Positions 1-7,162 are shown, counted from the stretch's first letter. The stretch: 18,750 nucleotides of DNA from JAEXNA01 sp037968995 (GCA_037968995.1 JBBKWP010000409.1:1-18750); one strand, 5' to 3'. The notes: a model not told the origin generated them from the letters alone. Program-made: numbers and translations.

Positions 1-1
1 G

Positions 2-364
2 AATCACACCGTCAAGGCCGGCGACACCGTCTCCAAACTGTTGCTCGCAATGGGCTACAGCAAAGAACAGTTGACCCCCGAACTCTTCGCGAAAATCGCG
101 AAAGACAACAACCTGAAAGATGTGAACCTGATCCAGCCGGGACAGGAGTTGAAACTCCCGGTTCTCGACGGGACCAAAGCGACTTCAGGCAACGGAACTC
201 AGCCCAACAAGCTCTCGGAGTCTCCCCCCAATGATGGTCCTGGCGAGAAAACCTCCGTCAAAAAAGCTCCGGGCAAGAAGAGACCCGCTCCGAAGAAGAC
301 CTCGAAAGTGACCAATGACAATCGCAATCGTGCAAGTGGACGCGTCGCCTGGAATGGAAAGTAG
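2..364 (+). CDS. LysM-domain protein, C-terminal part (5' end outside window)
   Basis: The reading frame is open from the window edge to TAG at 362-364, so only the last 120 codons are visible. The first ~50 residues form a LysM repeat: an opening like HTVKAGDTVSKLL, then LFAKIAKDNNLKDVNLIQPG and a closing QELKLPV, which matches the beta-alpha-alpha-beta pattern of the family. LysM modules bind N-acetylglucosamine polymers, usually peptidoglycan, so an envelope location is likely, but the signal peptide would lie outside the window. The remaining ~65 residues are a low-complexity tail rich in Lys, Pro, Ser and Asn (for example KKAPGKKRPAPKK), probably disordered and strongly basic. An internal ATG at 41 exists but would remove the first third of the LysM repeat. 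The nei gene follows after 24 nt. Domain identity is clear; the specific role is unknown. Confidence 0.72.
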   Translation, partial: NHTVKAGDTVSKLLLAMGYSKEQLTPELFAKIAKDNNLKDVNLIQPGQELKLPVLDGTKATSGNGTQPNKLSESPPNDGPGEKTSVKKAPGKKRPAPKKTSKVTNDNRNRASGRVAWNGK

Positions 365-388
365 TTTCCGTGAAAGAAATGAAAAATC

Positions 389-1237
389 ATGCCCGAAGGC
401 GACACCGTACATAAAGTAGCGAATGTTTTGAGAAAGGACCTCGACGGAGAGGTCCTTTCTCGCTGCTTGGTGCGCGGAGTCTACGGCTCGGAGCGCTTGG
501 CCGGAAGTCGAGTCATGGAGGTCGAGGTCCACGGGAAGCATCTGCTGGTTCATTTCGACCGTGATATCCAGCTTCGCGTCCACCTAGGGATGCACGGATC
601 TTGGCATCGCTACCCGCCCGGTGCCCCTTGGAAACGCTCTAAAGCCACTGCGGCCGTGGTTCTTGAAACGAAGCAAACTGTGTTGGTCTGCTTCAAAGCC
701 CTGGACGTGGAGATCATCACTTCGCCGCAACGCCGCTGGCATCGACAGTTGGGACAACTGGGCCCAGATCTCCTAGCGCAGGAGGAGCCGAATTGGTCGG
801 ACGTCCTGGCGAGGGCGTCCCAATACCACACCGGGTCCGACTTCTTGGGTGAAGTGTTGCTCGACCAGCGGGTGGCTTCAGGGATTGGGAATGTTTACAA
901 ATCCGAGTTGGCTTTCATGGGACCTCTCGATGGGAGCGCTTTTGAGTTCGTCCCGGAACGAAGCTTTTCGCCTTGGGCCCCCCTTTCCGAAGTCAAAGTG
1001 GAAGCTCTCGAAGGACTGTTTCGCAGAGCCCGGATTCTGCTTCAAGCGAACCTGGGGGGCTGGTTTCGCACCACCCGCGTGGACCGAAGGGTTTGCCCTA
1101 AGCCCGCTGGTGGAGATCTTTACGTCTATGGCAGAGTTGGTGAGAAGTGCTTCCGTTGTGACGCCAGTATCGCCCGCGGACATCAAGGCCTACAGAATCG
1201 CGTGACCTATTGGTGTCCAGAGTGCCAGCCAGCTTGA
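389..1237 (+). CDS. nei: Fpg/Nei-family DNA glycosylase/AP lyase (endonuclease VIII-like)
   Basis: Base-excision repair enzyme that removes oxidised bases and cuts the strand by beta/delta elimination. It begins MPEGDTVHK, the Nei signature: after Met removal Pro is the Schiff-base nucleophile and the next Glu is catalytic. Lys50 in VEVHGKHLL is the conserved beta-hairpin lysine. A helix-two-turn-helix lies at about 157-172 (LLDQRVASGIGNVYKSEL). A C-terminal zinc finger has C254xxC257 and C276xxC279, with Arg271 in NRVTYWCP. At 282 residues it has the family's usual length, and all key residues are present. MPEGDTVHK favours Nei over MutM (MPELPEV). The start is fixed because Pro must be residue 2; upstream there is only a purine-rich GAAAGAAATG stretch and no strong Shine-Dalgarno. 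It may be co-transcribed with the LysM gene. Substrate preference cannot be read from the sequence. Confidence 0.93.
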   Translation: MPEGDTVHKVANVLRKDLDGEVLSRCLVRGVYGSERLAGSRVMEVEVHGKHLLVHFDRDIQLRVHLGMHGSWHRYPPGAPWKRSKATAAVVLETKQTVLVCFKALDVEIITSPQRRWHRQLGQLGPDLLAQEEPNWSDVLARASQYHTGSDFLGEVLLDQRVASGIGNVYKSELAFMGPLDGSAFEFVPERSFSPWAPLSEVKVEALEGLFRRARILLQANLGGWFRTTRVDRRVCPKPAGGDLYVYGRVGEKCFRCDASIARGHQGLQNRVTYWCPECQPA

Positions 1238-1251
1238 CGATCTGCCCAGCC

Positions 1252-2403
1252 CTAGCCGCCCATCGACTCCTTGATCCGAAGGACTTCGTCGCGATGATCA
1301 ATGAAGAGCTGTCCTAGTCGTGGGTCGAAGTGCTTGCCCAGTTCCTCGGCGATGATGCCAAAGGCCTTGTCCAGCGGATAAGCGTCTTTGTAAACCCGTC
1401 GACTGCACATAGCATCGAAAGCGTCGCAGATAGCTGTTATCCGTCCCTCTAAAGGGATGGCCTCTCCAACGATACCGCTGGGGTAACCTCGACCATCGAA
1501 TTTTTCGTGATGGGAGGTGGCGATGCGATGGGCCATCTGAATGAGTGGCGAACCTGAATCCTTGAGGATGGTTCCTCCGATGGTAGTGTGTCGCTTCATC
1601 TTCTCGAACTCTTCGTCCGTAAACTTTCCCGGCTTTCTCAGGATCGCATCAGGAACTCCCAGCTTCCCTACGTCGTGCATTTTCGAGGCCAAGCGGATCT
1701 GCTCAACATAGTCGCAAGAGCATCCCGCCCAATGAGCCAAGCTCGCGGCGTATTGGCCCACTCGTTCAATGTGCGCGGCCGTCTCATTGTCTCGCCAGTC
1801 CGCGGCGACCGCGAGTCGGGTGATCGTCTCTTCCCGCGAGGCCCGCAGTTCTTCGTTGGCCGCAGCCAATCGTTCGGTGGCTCGTGCACGTTCGAGAGAC
1901 GCCGCCAGTAGGTCCGCCAAAATGGTCAAAAGCGCCAATTCCGGCTCTTCGAAACGGCCCGGTCCAAGCCGGTTATCTGCGTAGAGCTGTCCGGTGCCCC
2001 GCAAAGGCACACACATCACCGAGCGCGCCCCCGAGAGGACTAAGCTTTCCGTGAGGGCGACGCTCTCGTCCTGGAAGGCATCGAGGGTCTGCCACGGCTC
2101 GCCGGTTTCTTTCACCCGATTGACTACGGTGCTCGAAAATTGAAACTCCGATTCGTCGACACCGTCGTCGGTCACTTGACGAAACAGACTCAAATGAGAG
2201 TAGGGTTCGTCCACCAGGACGGCGAGACGCTCGGCTCCTAGGGTGTGCAACAGGTTCTCCAGCATCGTCGCGGCGACATCGAAGAATCCGCCCTCAGCGC
2301 GACTTAACGCGGTGCTGATACTGGCGAGCGACGATAGCTTACCGAGTTCGCCGGCGCTTAAGTTGCGGAGGGTTCCTTTGTTCGAGGTTGGGCTTTGTGA
2401 CAT
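1252..2403 (-). CDS. GAF-HD-GYP protein, predicted cyclic-di-GMP phosphodiesterase
   Basis: 383 residues, cytoplasmic, no membrane segment. Residues ~25-175 look like a GAF sensor domain (ending in a VPLRG...LYADNR strand pattern), residues ~170-200 a helical linker likely to be coiled coil, and ~195-370 an HD-GYP domain. The metal/catalytic residues are visible: H211, the H243-D244 pair (MHDVGKLGVPD), H272, H298/H299, the FDGRGYPSG motif around 302-310, and D327. HD-GYP proteins hydrolyse c-di-GMP to pGpG/GMP. No receiver domain is present, so the signal probably enters through the GAF domain, whose ligand is unknown. The gene is convergent with nei (14 nt between stops) and divergent from the tandem PilZ gene, which suggests a shared c-di-GMP circuit. 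The ATG at 2403 has only a weak GGG upstream. HD-GYP identity is very secure; GAF is likely. Confidence 0.93.
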   Translation of the reverse strand: MSQSPTSNKGTLRNLSAGELGKLSSLASISTALSRAEGGFFDVAATMLENLLHTLGAERLAVLVDEPYSHLSLFRQVTDDGVDESEFQFSSTVVNRVKETGEPWQTLDAFQDESVALTESLVLSGARSVMCVPLRGTGQLYADNRLGPGRFEEPELALLTILADLLAASLERARATERLAAANEELRASREETITRLAVAADWRDNETAAHIERVGQYAASLAHWAGCSCDYVEQIRLASKMHDVGKLGVPDAILRKPGKFTDEEFEKMKRHTTIGGTILKDSGSPLIQMAHRIATSHHEKFDGRGYPSGIVGEAIPLEGRITAICDAFDAMCSRRVYKDAYPLDKAFGIIAEELGKHFDPRLGQLFIDHRDEVLRIKESMGG

Positions 2404-2421
2404 CCCAAGAGATTTCCCGTG

Positions 2422-2543
2422 CCTTAGTCAGAGCCCTGCCAAACTGGTCGCTTTCGTGTGGATCTTAACTTTCGAAGGCATCTCGCGGGGATCCCAGAAC
2501 TCTTTCGGTAATTCATGTCAAAAAGAAAGTCGACCTTAGTCAG
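2422..2543. repeat. 10-bp direct repeat in the HD-GYP/PilZ divergent intergenic region
   Basis: The sequence CCTTAGTCAG occurs exactly at 2422-2431, 19 bases from the HD-GYP start, and again at 2534-2543, touching the GTG start of the PilZ gene. The two copies sit near the opposite ends of a 139-nt intergenic region. No convincing -35/-10 pair was found for either gene. It may be a shared regulator site or a coincidence. Confidence 0.35.
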
Positions 2544-3247
2544 TGTTCAAAGAACTCCTCAACCTTCTTAGACCCGGTTTTGGCACTCCCACCGATGAAC
2601 GGCGAGATACTATCCGTCTCGGCTGCCGGATTCCGGTGCTTCTGAAAATGAAATCCACCATGATGGAAGTTAAAGTTATCAATGCGAGCCTAACAGGTCT
2701 GTGCATCGAACTGGAGAGTTCGATCAAGCCGAAAACGAAGTTCACCTTACATAGGGATGAGTTTGGAGATGCAGTTTCGGCGAAGGTTCTCTGGTGTCGA
2801 GGCCAGCGAGGTAGCTCGAAATATCAAGCGGGGGTGCTCTATCTCTCAGACAGCGAAGAGCTTAAAAATTCATGGATCAAACCAGCCTTGAAACAGCTAG
2901 GTTTCACGGTTGGCCGAATCGGAGAAAAACGAAAACTTCTCAGAGTGCCGGGTCGCTATCGGTGCTTTTTAAAAAGTATGGCCGGCGACACCTATTCCAA
3001 CGGCGAGTTGACGAATCTCTCCATTGGCGGCGCCTTGGTTGAGAGCGATGTAGAACTGCCTCTGAAGCTCAAGATCCGAATAAAGACCGACCCAGTGGGA
3101 GGACTCGAGGCTCTCACCGGAGTGGCCGAGGTGCGAACCTGCAAGAAAAATCCACAAACCCGCAACTACTGTTGCGGCCTGCGGTTCCTTGAGATCGATG
3201 AACAGTTGGTCAAGCGCCATATGGCCATTATGATGTCAAACCTTTGA
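2543..3247 (+). CDS. Tandem PilZ-domain protein (putative c-di-GMP receptor)
   Basis: 234 residues with two consecutive PilZ-like domains and no membrane segment. The first (about 19-110) has R21xxxR25 (RRDTIR) followed by N47xSxxG52 (NASLTG). The second (about 128-230) has R130xxxR134 (RKLLR) followed by N158xSxxG163 (NLSIGG). These are the two c-di-GMP contact motifs of PilZ, RxxxR and (D/N)xSxxG; both copies carry Asn in place of the more usual Asp, which is tolerated in the family. Four arginines kept in both copies argue for real ligand binding. The GTG at 2543 is the only plausible start: an in-frame TAG lies six bases upstream and the next ATG would delete the first RxxxR. There is no clear Shine-Dalgarno. 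Its stop overlaps the moaA TTG start within TTGA, so translation is probably coupled. The output target is unknown. Confidence 0.87.
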   Translation: MFKELLNLLRPGFGTPTDERRDTIRLGCRIPVLLKMKSTMMEVKVINASLTGLCIELESSIKPKTKFTLHRDEFGDAVSAKVLWCRGQRGSSKYQAGVLYLSDSEELKNSWIKPALKQLGFTVGRIGEKRKLLRVPGRYRCFLKSMAGDTYSNGELTNLSIGGALVESDVELPLKLKIRIKTDPVGGLEALTGVAEVRTCKKNPQTRNYCCGLRFLEIDEQLVKRHMAIMMSNL

Positions 3248-4260
3248 AGACAACCCTGGATACGTTCGACCGACCCTTACGCAGTCTACGACTCTCGGTC
3301 ACCGACCGCTGCAACCTACGCTGCCGATACTGCATGCCGGAGGAGAACTACCAATGGCTGCGTCGAAACTTATTGCTAACTTTTGAAGAGTTGAGCCGCT
3401 TGGTCTCGATTTTTCAAGAAATCGGTGTGGACCGAATCCGCTTGACCGGCGGCGAGCCCCTACTGCGTAAAGATCTACCCACTTTGGTTCGCCAGATCAA
3501 AACTTTAGGGATCTCAGAAATCGCCCTGACCACCAACGGAGTCCTTTTAGCCTCTCAGCAAAGGGCGCTCTTTGAAGCTGGGCTGGATCGGATTACGGTG
3601 TCTTTGGACGCGGTGGACAGATCTGTCTTTCAGAAGATGTCTGGTCGAGACGATCTCGACCGAGTTCTCGAAGGTTTGCGCTCGATCGCGGGTCGACCGG
3701 GCCTGAAGCTCGATTCGGTGGTGATGGCGGGTGTCAACGACAGCCAAATTCTTCCGCTCTTGGACTTGGGACGCGAAGTGGGCGCGGAAGTTCGTTTCAT
3801 CGAGTACATGGATGTCGGTGGTGCCACCGCGTGGTCCAAAGATCAGGTTTTCTCGCAGCAGCAGATTTTGGAGTTTGTGAAGCGAGCGACCGGCGATGTG
3901 AAAGCCTTGCCCGGTCGGGGTTCAGCACCCGCCCAACGGTTTCAAATGAGCGACGGTACCGTCTTTGGCGTGATCGCTTCCGTCACGCGACCGTTCTGTC
4001 GTAGCTGCGATCGCGCTCGAGTGACCGCCGATGGACAACTTCTCACCTGTCTGTACGCACTCCGTGGGCGATCGCTGCGGGAACTTTTGAGGCAAGGGGC
4101 CGATGACGAGGCTCTTTTGGACGTCTTGAGAGGCATCTGGGGCCGTCGCGTGGACCGGGGAGCCGAAGAGCGCGCCGCCCTCCCAGATCGCGGTCCACTC
4201 GCCAATAAAGAGGAATTGCAGGAGAATCTCCATCTAGAGATGCACACCAGGGGCGGTTGA
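3244..4260 (+). CDS. moaA: GTP 3',8-cyclase MoaA (molybdenum cofactor biosynthesis)
   Basis: Radical SAM enzyme that, with MoaC, turns GTP into cyclic pyranopterin monophosphate, the first step of molybdopterin synthesis. The N-terminal [4Fe-4S] motif is C23xxxC27xxC30 in SVTDRCNLRCRYCMPE; the SAM-binding GGEP is at 69-72. The second, substrate-binding cluster is C252xxC255 and C269. The protein ends in Gly-Gly, the conserved MoaA C-terminal tail that reaches into the active site. At 338 residues it has the usual length, and all key residues are present. The TTG start is supported because the typical MoaA N-terminus (LDTFDRPLRSLRLSVTDRCN) begins right there, and it overlaps the PilZ stop as TTGA. 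No other Moco genes are in the window; having a PilZ gene as its operon partner is unusual. Confidence 0.97.
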   Translation: MKTTLDTFDRPLRSLRLSVTDRCNLRCRYCMPEENYQWLRRNLLLTFEELSRLVSIFQEIGVDRIRLTGGEPLLRKDLPTLVRQIKTLGISEIALTTNGVLLASQQRALFEAGLDRITVSLDAVDRSVFQKMSGRDDLDRVLEGLRSIAGRPGLKLDSVVMAGVNDSQILPLLDLGREVGAEVRFIEYMDVGGATAWSKDQVFSQQQILEFVKRATGDVKALPGRGSAPAQRFQMSDGTVFGVIASVTRPFCRSCDRARVTADGQLLTCLYALRGRSLRELLRQGADDEALLDVLRGIWGRRVDRGAEERAALPDRGPLANKEELQENLHLEMHTRGG

Positions 4261-4283
4261 GACTTAAAGTGCCCCAAGAAGAT

Positions 4284-4895
4284 ATGAACGCTCAAGAAAT
4301 TATCGAAAAACTCCGGCCCACTCTGCGCCAAGAAGGCTTAGAGATAGACTTCATGGGCCTCGAGGGTTCGGTTGTAAATTTAAGAGCGAAACGCGTGGCC
4401 CCGGGCGTGCCCGTAGCGTTTTTGGTCAAAGCCATCGCGGGCACCTTCAAACGCTACCTACCCGAGGTAGAGGACGTTTGTCTCACCGAATACGATCCCG
4501 GTGACTCGATCCCCACGGCACCCAGCGAGACTTTCGCTCCGGTCTTCTCCCATAAACCTCCGGTAGCGACCCTTGCGTTGAACGGCCTACCAGTGGTCGA
4601 TTTGGGTGGACTCAATCGAAGAGAAGCCATTCTCGCCATTGAAGGTTTTGTCAAAGTCTGGGGCCCCCGTACTCCCGCTCTGGCCCTGCAAGGATTGTCC
4701 GAAGACGCCCCTGGTCGAGCAGCCCGCAAGTGGGCCGAAGTCTACCGTGAGGACTACCACGAACTCATCACAGCCGACGACAACCGTTGGGAAATCACCT
4801 TGGTCGACGGGTTGAACGAAGAGATCGAACGTCTAAAGAGCCAAGGTGATGAAGTGATGCCCGGTCGAATATTTCTAACCAGTGAGGAAGCATAA
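4284..4895 (+). CDS. NifU C-terminal-domain-like protein lacking the Fe-S cysteines, with an unknown C-terminal domain
   Basis: About 203 residues from ATG 4284. Residues ~1-70 match the NifU/NfuA scaffold domain pattern: IIEKLRPTLRQEGLEIDFMG, then VVNLRAKR, then a helix ending YLPEVEDV. In true NifU domains a CxGCP-type motif binds a bridging [4Fe-4S] cluster; here the equivalent stretch reads APGVP (39-43), so both cysteines are gone. The only cysteine (C66) lies outside the motif. Residues ~90-203 contain NRREAILAIEGFVKVWG and ITADDNRWEITLVDG and are not recognised. It therefore cannot be a classical Fe-S scaffold; a binding or structural role is inferred only. ATG 4284 is chosen because it gives the usual NifU-like N-terminus and has AAGAAG two bases upstream. 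A TTG at 4257 overlapping the moaA stop would add nine residues and is possible. Confidence 0.72.
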   Translation: MNAQEIIEKLRPTLRQEGLEIDFMGLEGSVVNLRAKRVAPGVPVAFLVKAIAGTFKRYLPEVEDVCLTEYDPGDSIPTAPSETFAPVFSHKPPVATLALNGLPVVDLGGLNRREAILAIEGFVKVWGPRTPALALQGLSEDAPGRAARKWAEVYREDYHELITADDNRWEITLVDGLNEEIERLKSQGDEVMPGRIFLTSEEA

Positions 4896-5450
4896 GTGAG
4901 CGACAAGCCAGCACCCCCCGAGTTATCCCAACGACAGGCTATGTTACGCCTGTTGCCTCTCATTCTTCTGACCACCTGGCTGTGTTACAACAAGCCGGGA
5001 AAAGATCCGAAATACCAAATGGAAGCGTGCGGCGCGGCGCTGCATAAGATCGGTGTCCAGTTGGAAACAGTCCGATTGACCAGCGACGACAAGCTTTATC
5101 CGACGAACCTGAAGCAGGCCTACGGTGAGAAAGAGATCCCAGGGTGCCCTCTAGGTGGCGTGGAAGCCTACGAAAAAGGCTATCGATTGAGCACCGACCA
5201 ACGTTCCTACCTGCTGGTTTGCTCCGGCAGTCATCACACCGACGCGGGACTTCCTCCCGATTATCCGAGGATAGCCTTCGCATCGACCGAACCGAGTCCG
5301 TCAGGTGAAAAAAGCCCAAGCCAAGACATCGAGCCCACGATCGAAGCGAGTCCCGTCCCTCAAGCGACCCCAACCCAAGAAGCGACGCCAAGCCAAGTCA
5401 AAATCGTCGCCACCCCAACCCCAACGAGCCCCACTCCTAACGCCAAGTGA
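4896..5450 (+). CDS. Membrane-anchored protein with pseudopilin-like domain and Pro/Thr-rich tail
   Basis: 184 residues. A hydrophobic segment at about 16-31 (MLRLLPLILLTTWLCY) should anchor it with the C-terminus outside. Residues ~43-127 follow a spacing seen in many pseudopilin C-terminal domains: a Cys with a helix (CGAALHKIGVQLE), a YP turn (DKLYPTNLK), IPGCP, a GY strand, CSGSHH and finally DYPRI. The classical prepilin peptidase site (G-F-T-L-x-E) is absent, so it is not an ordinary pilin. Residues ~130-184 are a low-complexity Pro/Thr/Ser/Gln tail with ATPTQEATPSQ repeats. The GTG start directly follows the preceding TAA and has a good site, GAGGAAG at 4884-4890, five bases upstream. 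The last 146 nt also encode the N-terminus of the next gene in another frame. The fold assignment is from pattern memory and moderately uncertain. Confidence 0.72.
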   Translation: MSDKPAPPELSQRQAMLRLLPLILLTTWLCYNKPGKDPKYQMEACGAALHKIGVQLETVRLTSDDKLYPTNLKQAYGEKEIPGCPLGGVEAYEKGYRLSTDQRSYLLVCSGSHHTDAGLPPDYPRIAFASTEPSPSGEKSPSQDIEPTIEASPVPQATPTQEATPSQVKIVATPTPTSPTPNAK

Positions 5451-5670
5451 GCGTCAGAAAGTCGGTCTCTCTTTAACGCTGCTTACGATTTTCGTCATCG
5501 GATTTTCATTCACAACGGGCGGACTTCAAGTCAACACAGTTCCCGGCCCAGGTTGGCGCCTGAGCGCCTACGATATCAAAGGCCAGCGGCGAGTCGCTCT
5601 CACTGTCTATCTGCGTGAGCGGCCCGATATCGCAGCCTTCAATTCTCAAGGGGAGCGGTGGCGTCCGTAG
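5305..5670 (+). CDS. Small single-TM protein with very basic N-terminus, overlapping the upstream gene
   Basis: 121 residues from GTG 5305. Residues 1-50 are highly basic and Pro/Ser rich (KRPQPKKRRQAKSKSS). One strong membrane segment follows at about 53-72 (VGLSLTLLTIFVIGFSFTTG), then a ~50-residue tail with mixed charge (DIKGQRRVALTVYLRERPD). Positive-inside logic puts the N-terminus in the cytoplasm. Function is not recognised. The basic N-terminus lies entirely within the out-of-frame overlap with the preceding gene (5305-5450). There is no ATG, GTG or TTG in frame between 5305 and the membrane segment, so either the long overlap is real or translation begins at a non-standard codon or by frameshifting. 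Its stop overlaps the MFS start by 13 nt. The region after 5451 is the better supported part. Confidence 0.58.
   Translation: MKKAQAKTSSPRSKRVPSLKRPQPKKRRQAKSKSSPPQPQRAPLLTPSERQKVGLSLTLLTIFVIGFSFTTGGLQVNTVPGPGWRLSAYDIKGQRRVALTVYLRERPDIAAFNSQGERWRP
5648..5655 (+). promoter_or_regulatory. Ribosome binding site of the MFS transporter gene
   Basis: AAGGGGAG ends two bases before the GTG at 5658 and lies inside the 3' end of the preceding ORF. It supports the GTG as start, because no other start codon in that frame lies next to such a purine-rich site. Confidence 0.5.
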
Positions 5671-7121
5671 CCGAATCGCGCGAAATGTTCAGCCGCGTCA
5701 AGCAAGCCTTCGCCCCACCACCCCCGGCCCTGGAAGCGGTTCCCGCCTACGAGGTCCCTTCCACCTACCGCTACTGGCGCAATCGACAACTGCTGAGCAC
5801 CTACATCGGCTACGCGGTTTTCTATACCCTGCGGAAAAACATCCCCGTCGCGGCCCCTTTCATCAGTAGCGACCTGAACCTCAGCAAAGGCGCCTTCGGG
5901 CTGTTTTACACTTTTCATGACCTGACGTACGGATTCGCCAAATACGTGGCCGGTCTGATCGGAGACCGGACTAATCCTCGTTACCTCATTTCTTTGGGCT
6001 TGTTCCTAGCTGCACTTTGCAACTTCGGCTTCTCTATGGGTAACAGCATGCTGTTCTTGGGTATCTTGTGGGTGCTCAACGGCTTCTTCCAAGGCTTTGG
6101 GTTCCCGCCGACAGCCAGGATTCTCTCCTATTGGTTTCGCCCCAAGGAACGGGGACTAAAGTGGGGCATTTTCAATACCTCTCATCAGACCGGGACGTTC
6201 CTCATTTTGGCCCTGACCGGCTACTTGTGCGACCACTACAACTGGCGGGCGTGCTTTTGGGTGCCCGCCATTCTGGGTGTCGCCACATCTCTGTTTCTGG
6301 TCAACAGACTCCGCGATACGCCCGCTTCCTTGGGACTGCCCTTGGTAGAGAAAGACTGGGAAAGTGGCAAGGTGGAACTCGATGTCAAGACCGCCCACAG
6401 CGCCGAGAGCAAAACTACCCACGAGCCTTCGGCGGTCGCGACGGAAGGCGTGAGCGACGGAGACCTCGACCGGATTCCCACAAAACCCGCCTCAAAAGAC
6501 GAGGAAGATCTGCGCAGTTTGACGGCTCGCCGAGTCTATCGCAATCCCGCCATCTGGCTAGCTTGCTTGGCAAACTTCTTCGTTTATACGGTCCGCTACG
6601 GGATCTTGAATTGGGCGCCCACTTATCTGTACGAAGTGAAGCACTGCAGCGCCTTGGCCGGAGGATTGATGACCGGCTCCTTTGAGTTGGCCGGATTGGT
6701 GGGGTCGCTTTTGGCCGGTTGGGTCAGCGACCGCTATTTCAACGGACGTCGAGCCCCCGCGTCGGTAATATGGATGTCCCTTTGTGCGGTCTTCATCGTG
6801 CTCTTTTGGAAGGCGCCCGAAGGGAACCTGTGGTGGGGAACCTTCTGCATCGCCGGCATCGGTTTCACCATCTACGGCCCGCAGTTCTTAGGTGGACTCA
6901 TGTCCGCGGACTTGGCTGGCAAACGAGCCGCAGCCACCGCTGTGGGGTTCCACGGATTCTTTGGTTACCTCAGCGGCATCCTCTCCGGGTACGGCGTCAG
7001 CTCTTTAGTGGAAAGCTACGGCTGGGACGGCGCCTTCAGCATGCTGACCCTGGCGGCGGTGTTGGGCGGAGCAGCTTTCATCCCTATTTGGAATGCTCGA
7101 CCCGTAGAGGAAGAGGAGTAG
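5658..7121 (+). CDS. MFS organophosphate:phosphate antiporter family (OPA; UhpC/GlpT-like)
   Basis: 487 residues, about 12 membrane helices. The N-terminal pattern YRYWRNRQLLSTYIGYAVFY then LRKN matches the OPA family (GlpT, UhpT, UhpC), as do DRTNPRYLIS, WVLNGFFQGFGFPP, IFNTSHQTGT, RLRDTPASLGLP and WGTFCIAG. The two family arginines that bind the phosphate group appear as R59 (TLRKN) and R313 (YTVRYGILNW). Members exchange glycerol-3-phosphate or hexose-6-phosphate for inorganic phosphate at the inner membrane; UhpC can act as a sensor. The N-terminal region resembles UhpC-type proteins most, but no UhpA/UhpB partners are present, so transport is more likely than sensing; the substrate is not readable. 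The central cytoplasmic loop (about 228-290) is long and acidic/polar. It is the last gene of the 2543-7121 run; no clear terminator follows. Confidence 0.9.
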   Translation: MASVAESREMFSRVKQAFAPPPPALEAVPAYEVPSTYRYWRNRQLLSTYIGYAVFYTLRKNIPVAAPFISSDLNLSKGAFGLFYTFHDLTYGFAKYVAGLIGDRTNPRYLISLGLFLAALCNFGFSMGNSMLFLGILWVLNGFFQGFGFPPTARILSYWFRPKERGLKWGIFNTSHQTGTFLILALTGYLCDHYNWRACFWVPAILGVATSLFLVNRLRDTPASLGLPLVEKDWESGKVELDVKTAHSAESKTTHEPSAVATEGVSDGDLDRIPTKPASKDEEDLRSLTARRVYRNPAIWLACLANFFVYTVRYGILNWAPTYLYEVKHCSALAGGLMTGSFELAGLVGSLLAGWVSDRYFNGRRAPASVIWMSLCAVFIVLFWKAPEGNLWWGTFCIAGIGFTIYGPQFLGGLMSADLAGKRAAATAVGFHGFFGYLSGILSGYGVSSLVESYGWDGAFSMLTLAAVLGGAAFIPIWNARPVEEEE

Positions 7122-7162
7122 TAGGGTCAGTTTAGGCCGATTCCACCAGTCGGATCGGGATG

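Noticed and set aside
2404..2542. Promoter hexamers for HD-GYP or PilZ
   Set aside because: Several AT-rich hexamers exist but no -35/-10 pair with good spacing could be defended on either strand.
6068..6685. 205-codon plus-strand ORF within the MFS gene
   Set aside because: Arg/Pro-rich frame-shifted reading of the transporter, whose own frame has conserved OPA motifs throughout.
7137..7156. CCGA/TCGG stem after the MFS stop as operon terminator
   Set aside because: Four-pair stem without a T-run; not distinguishable from background.
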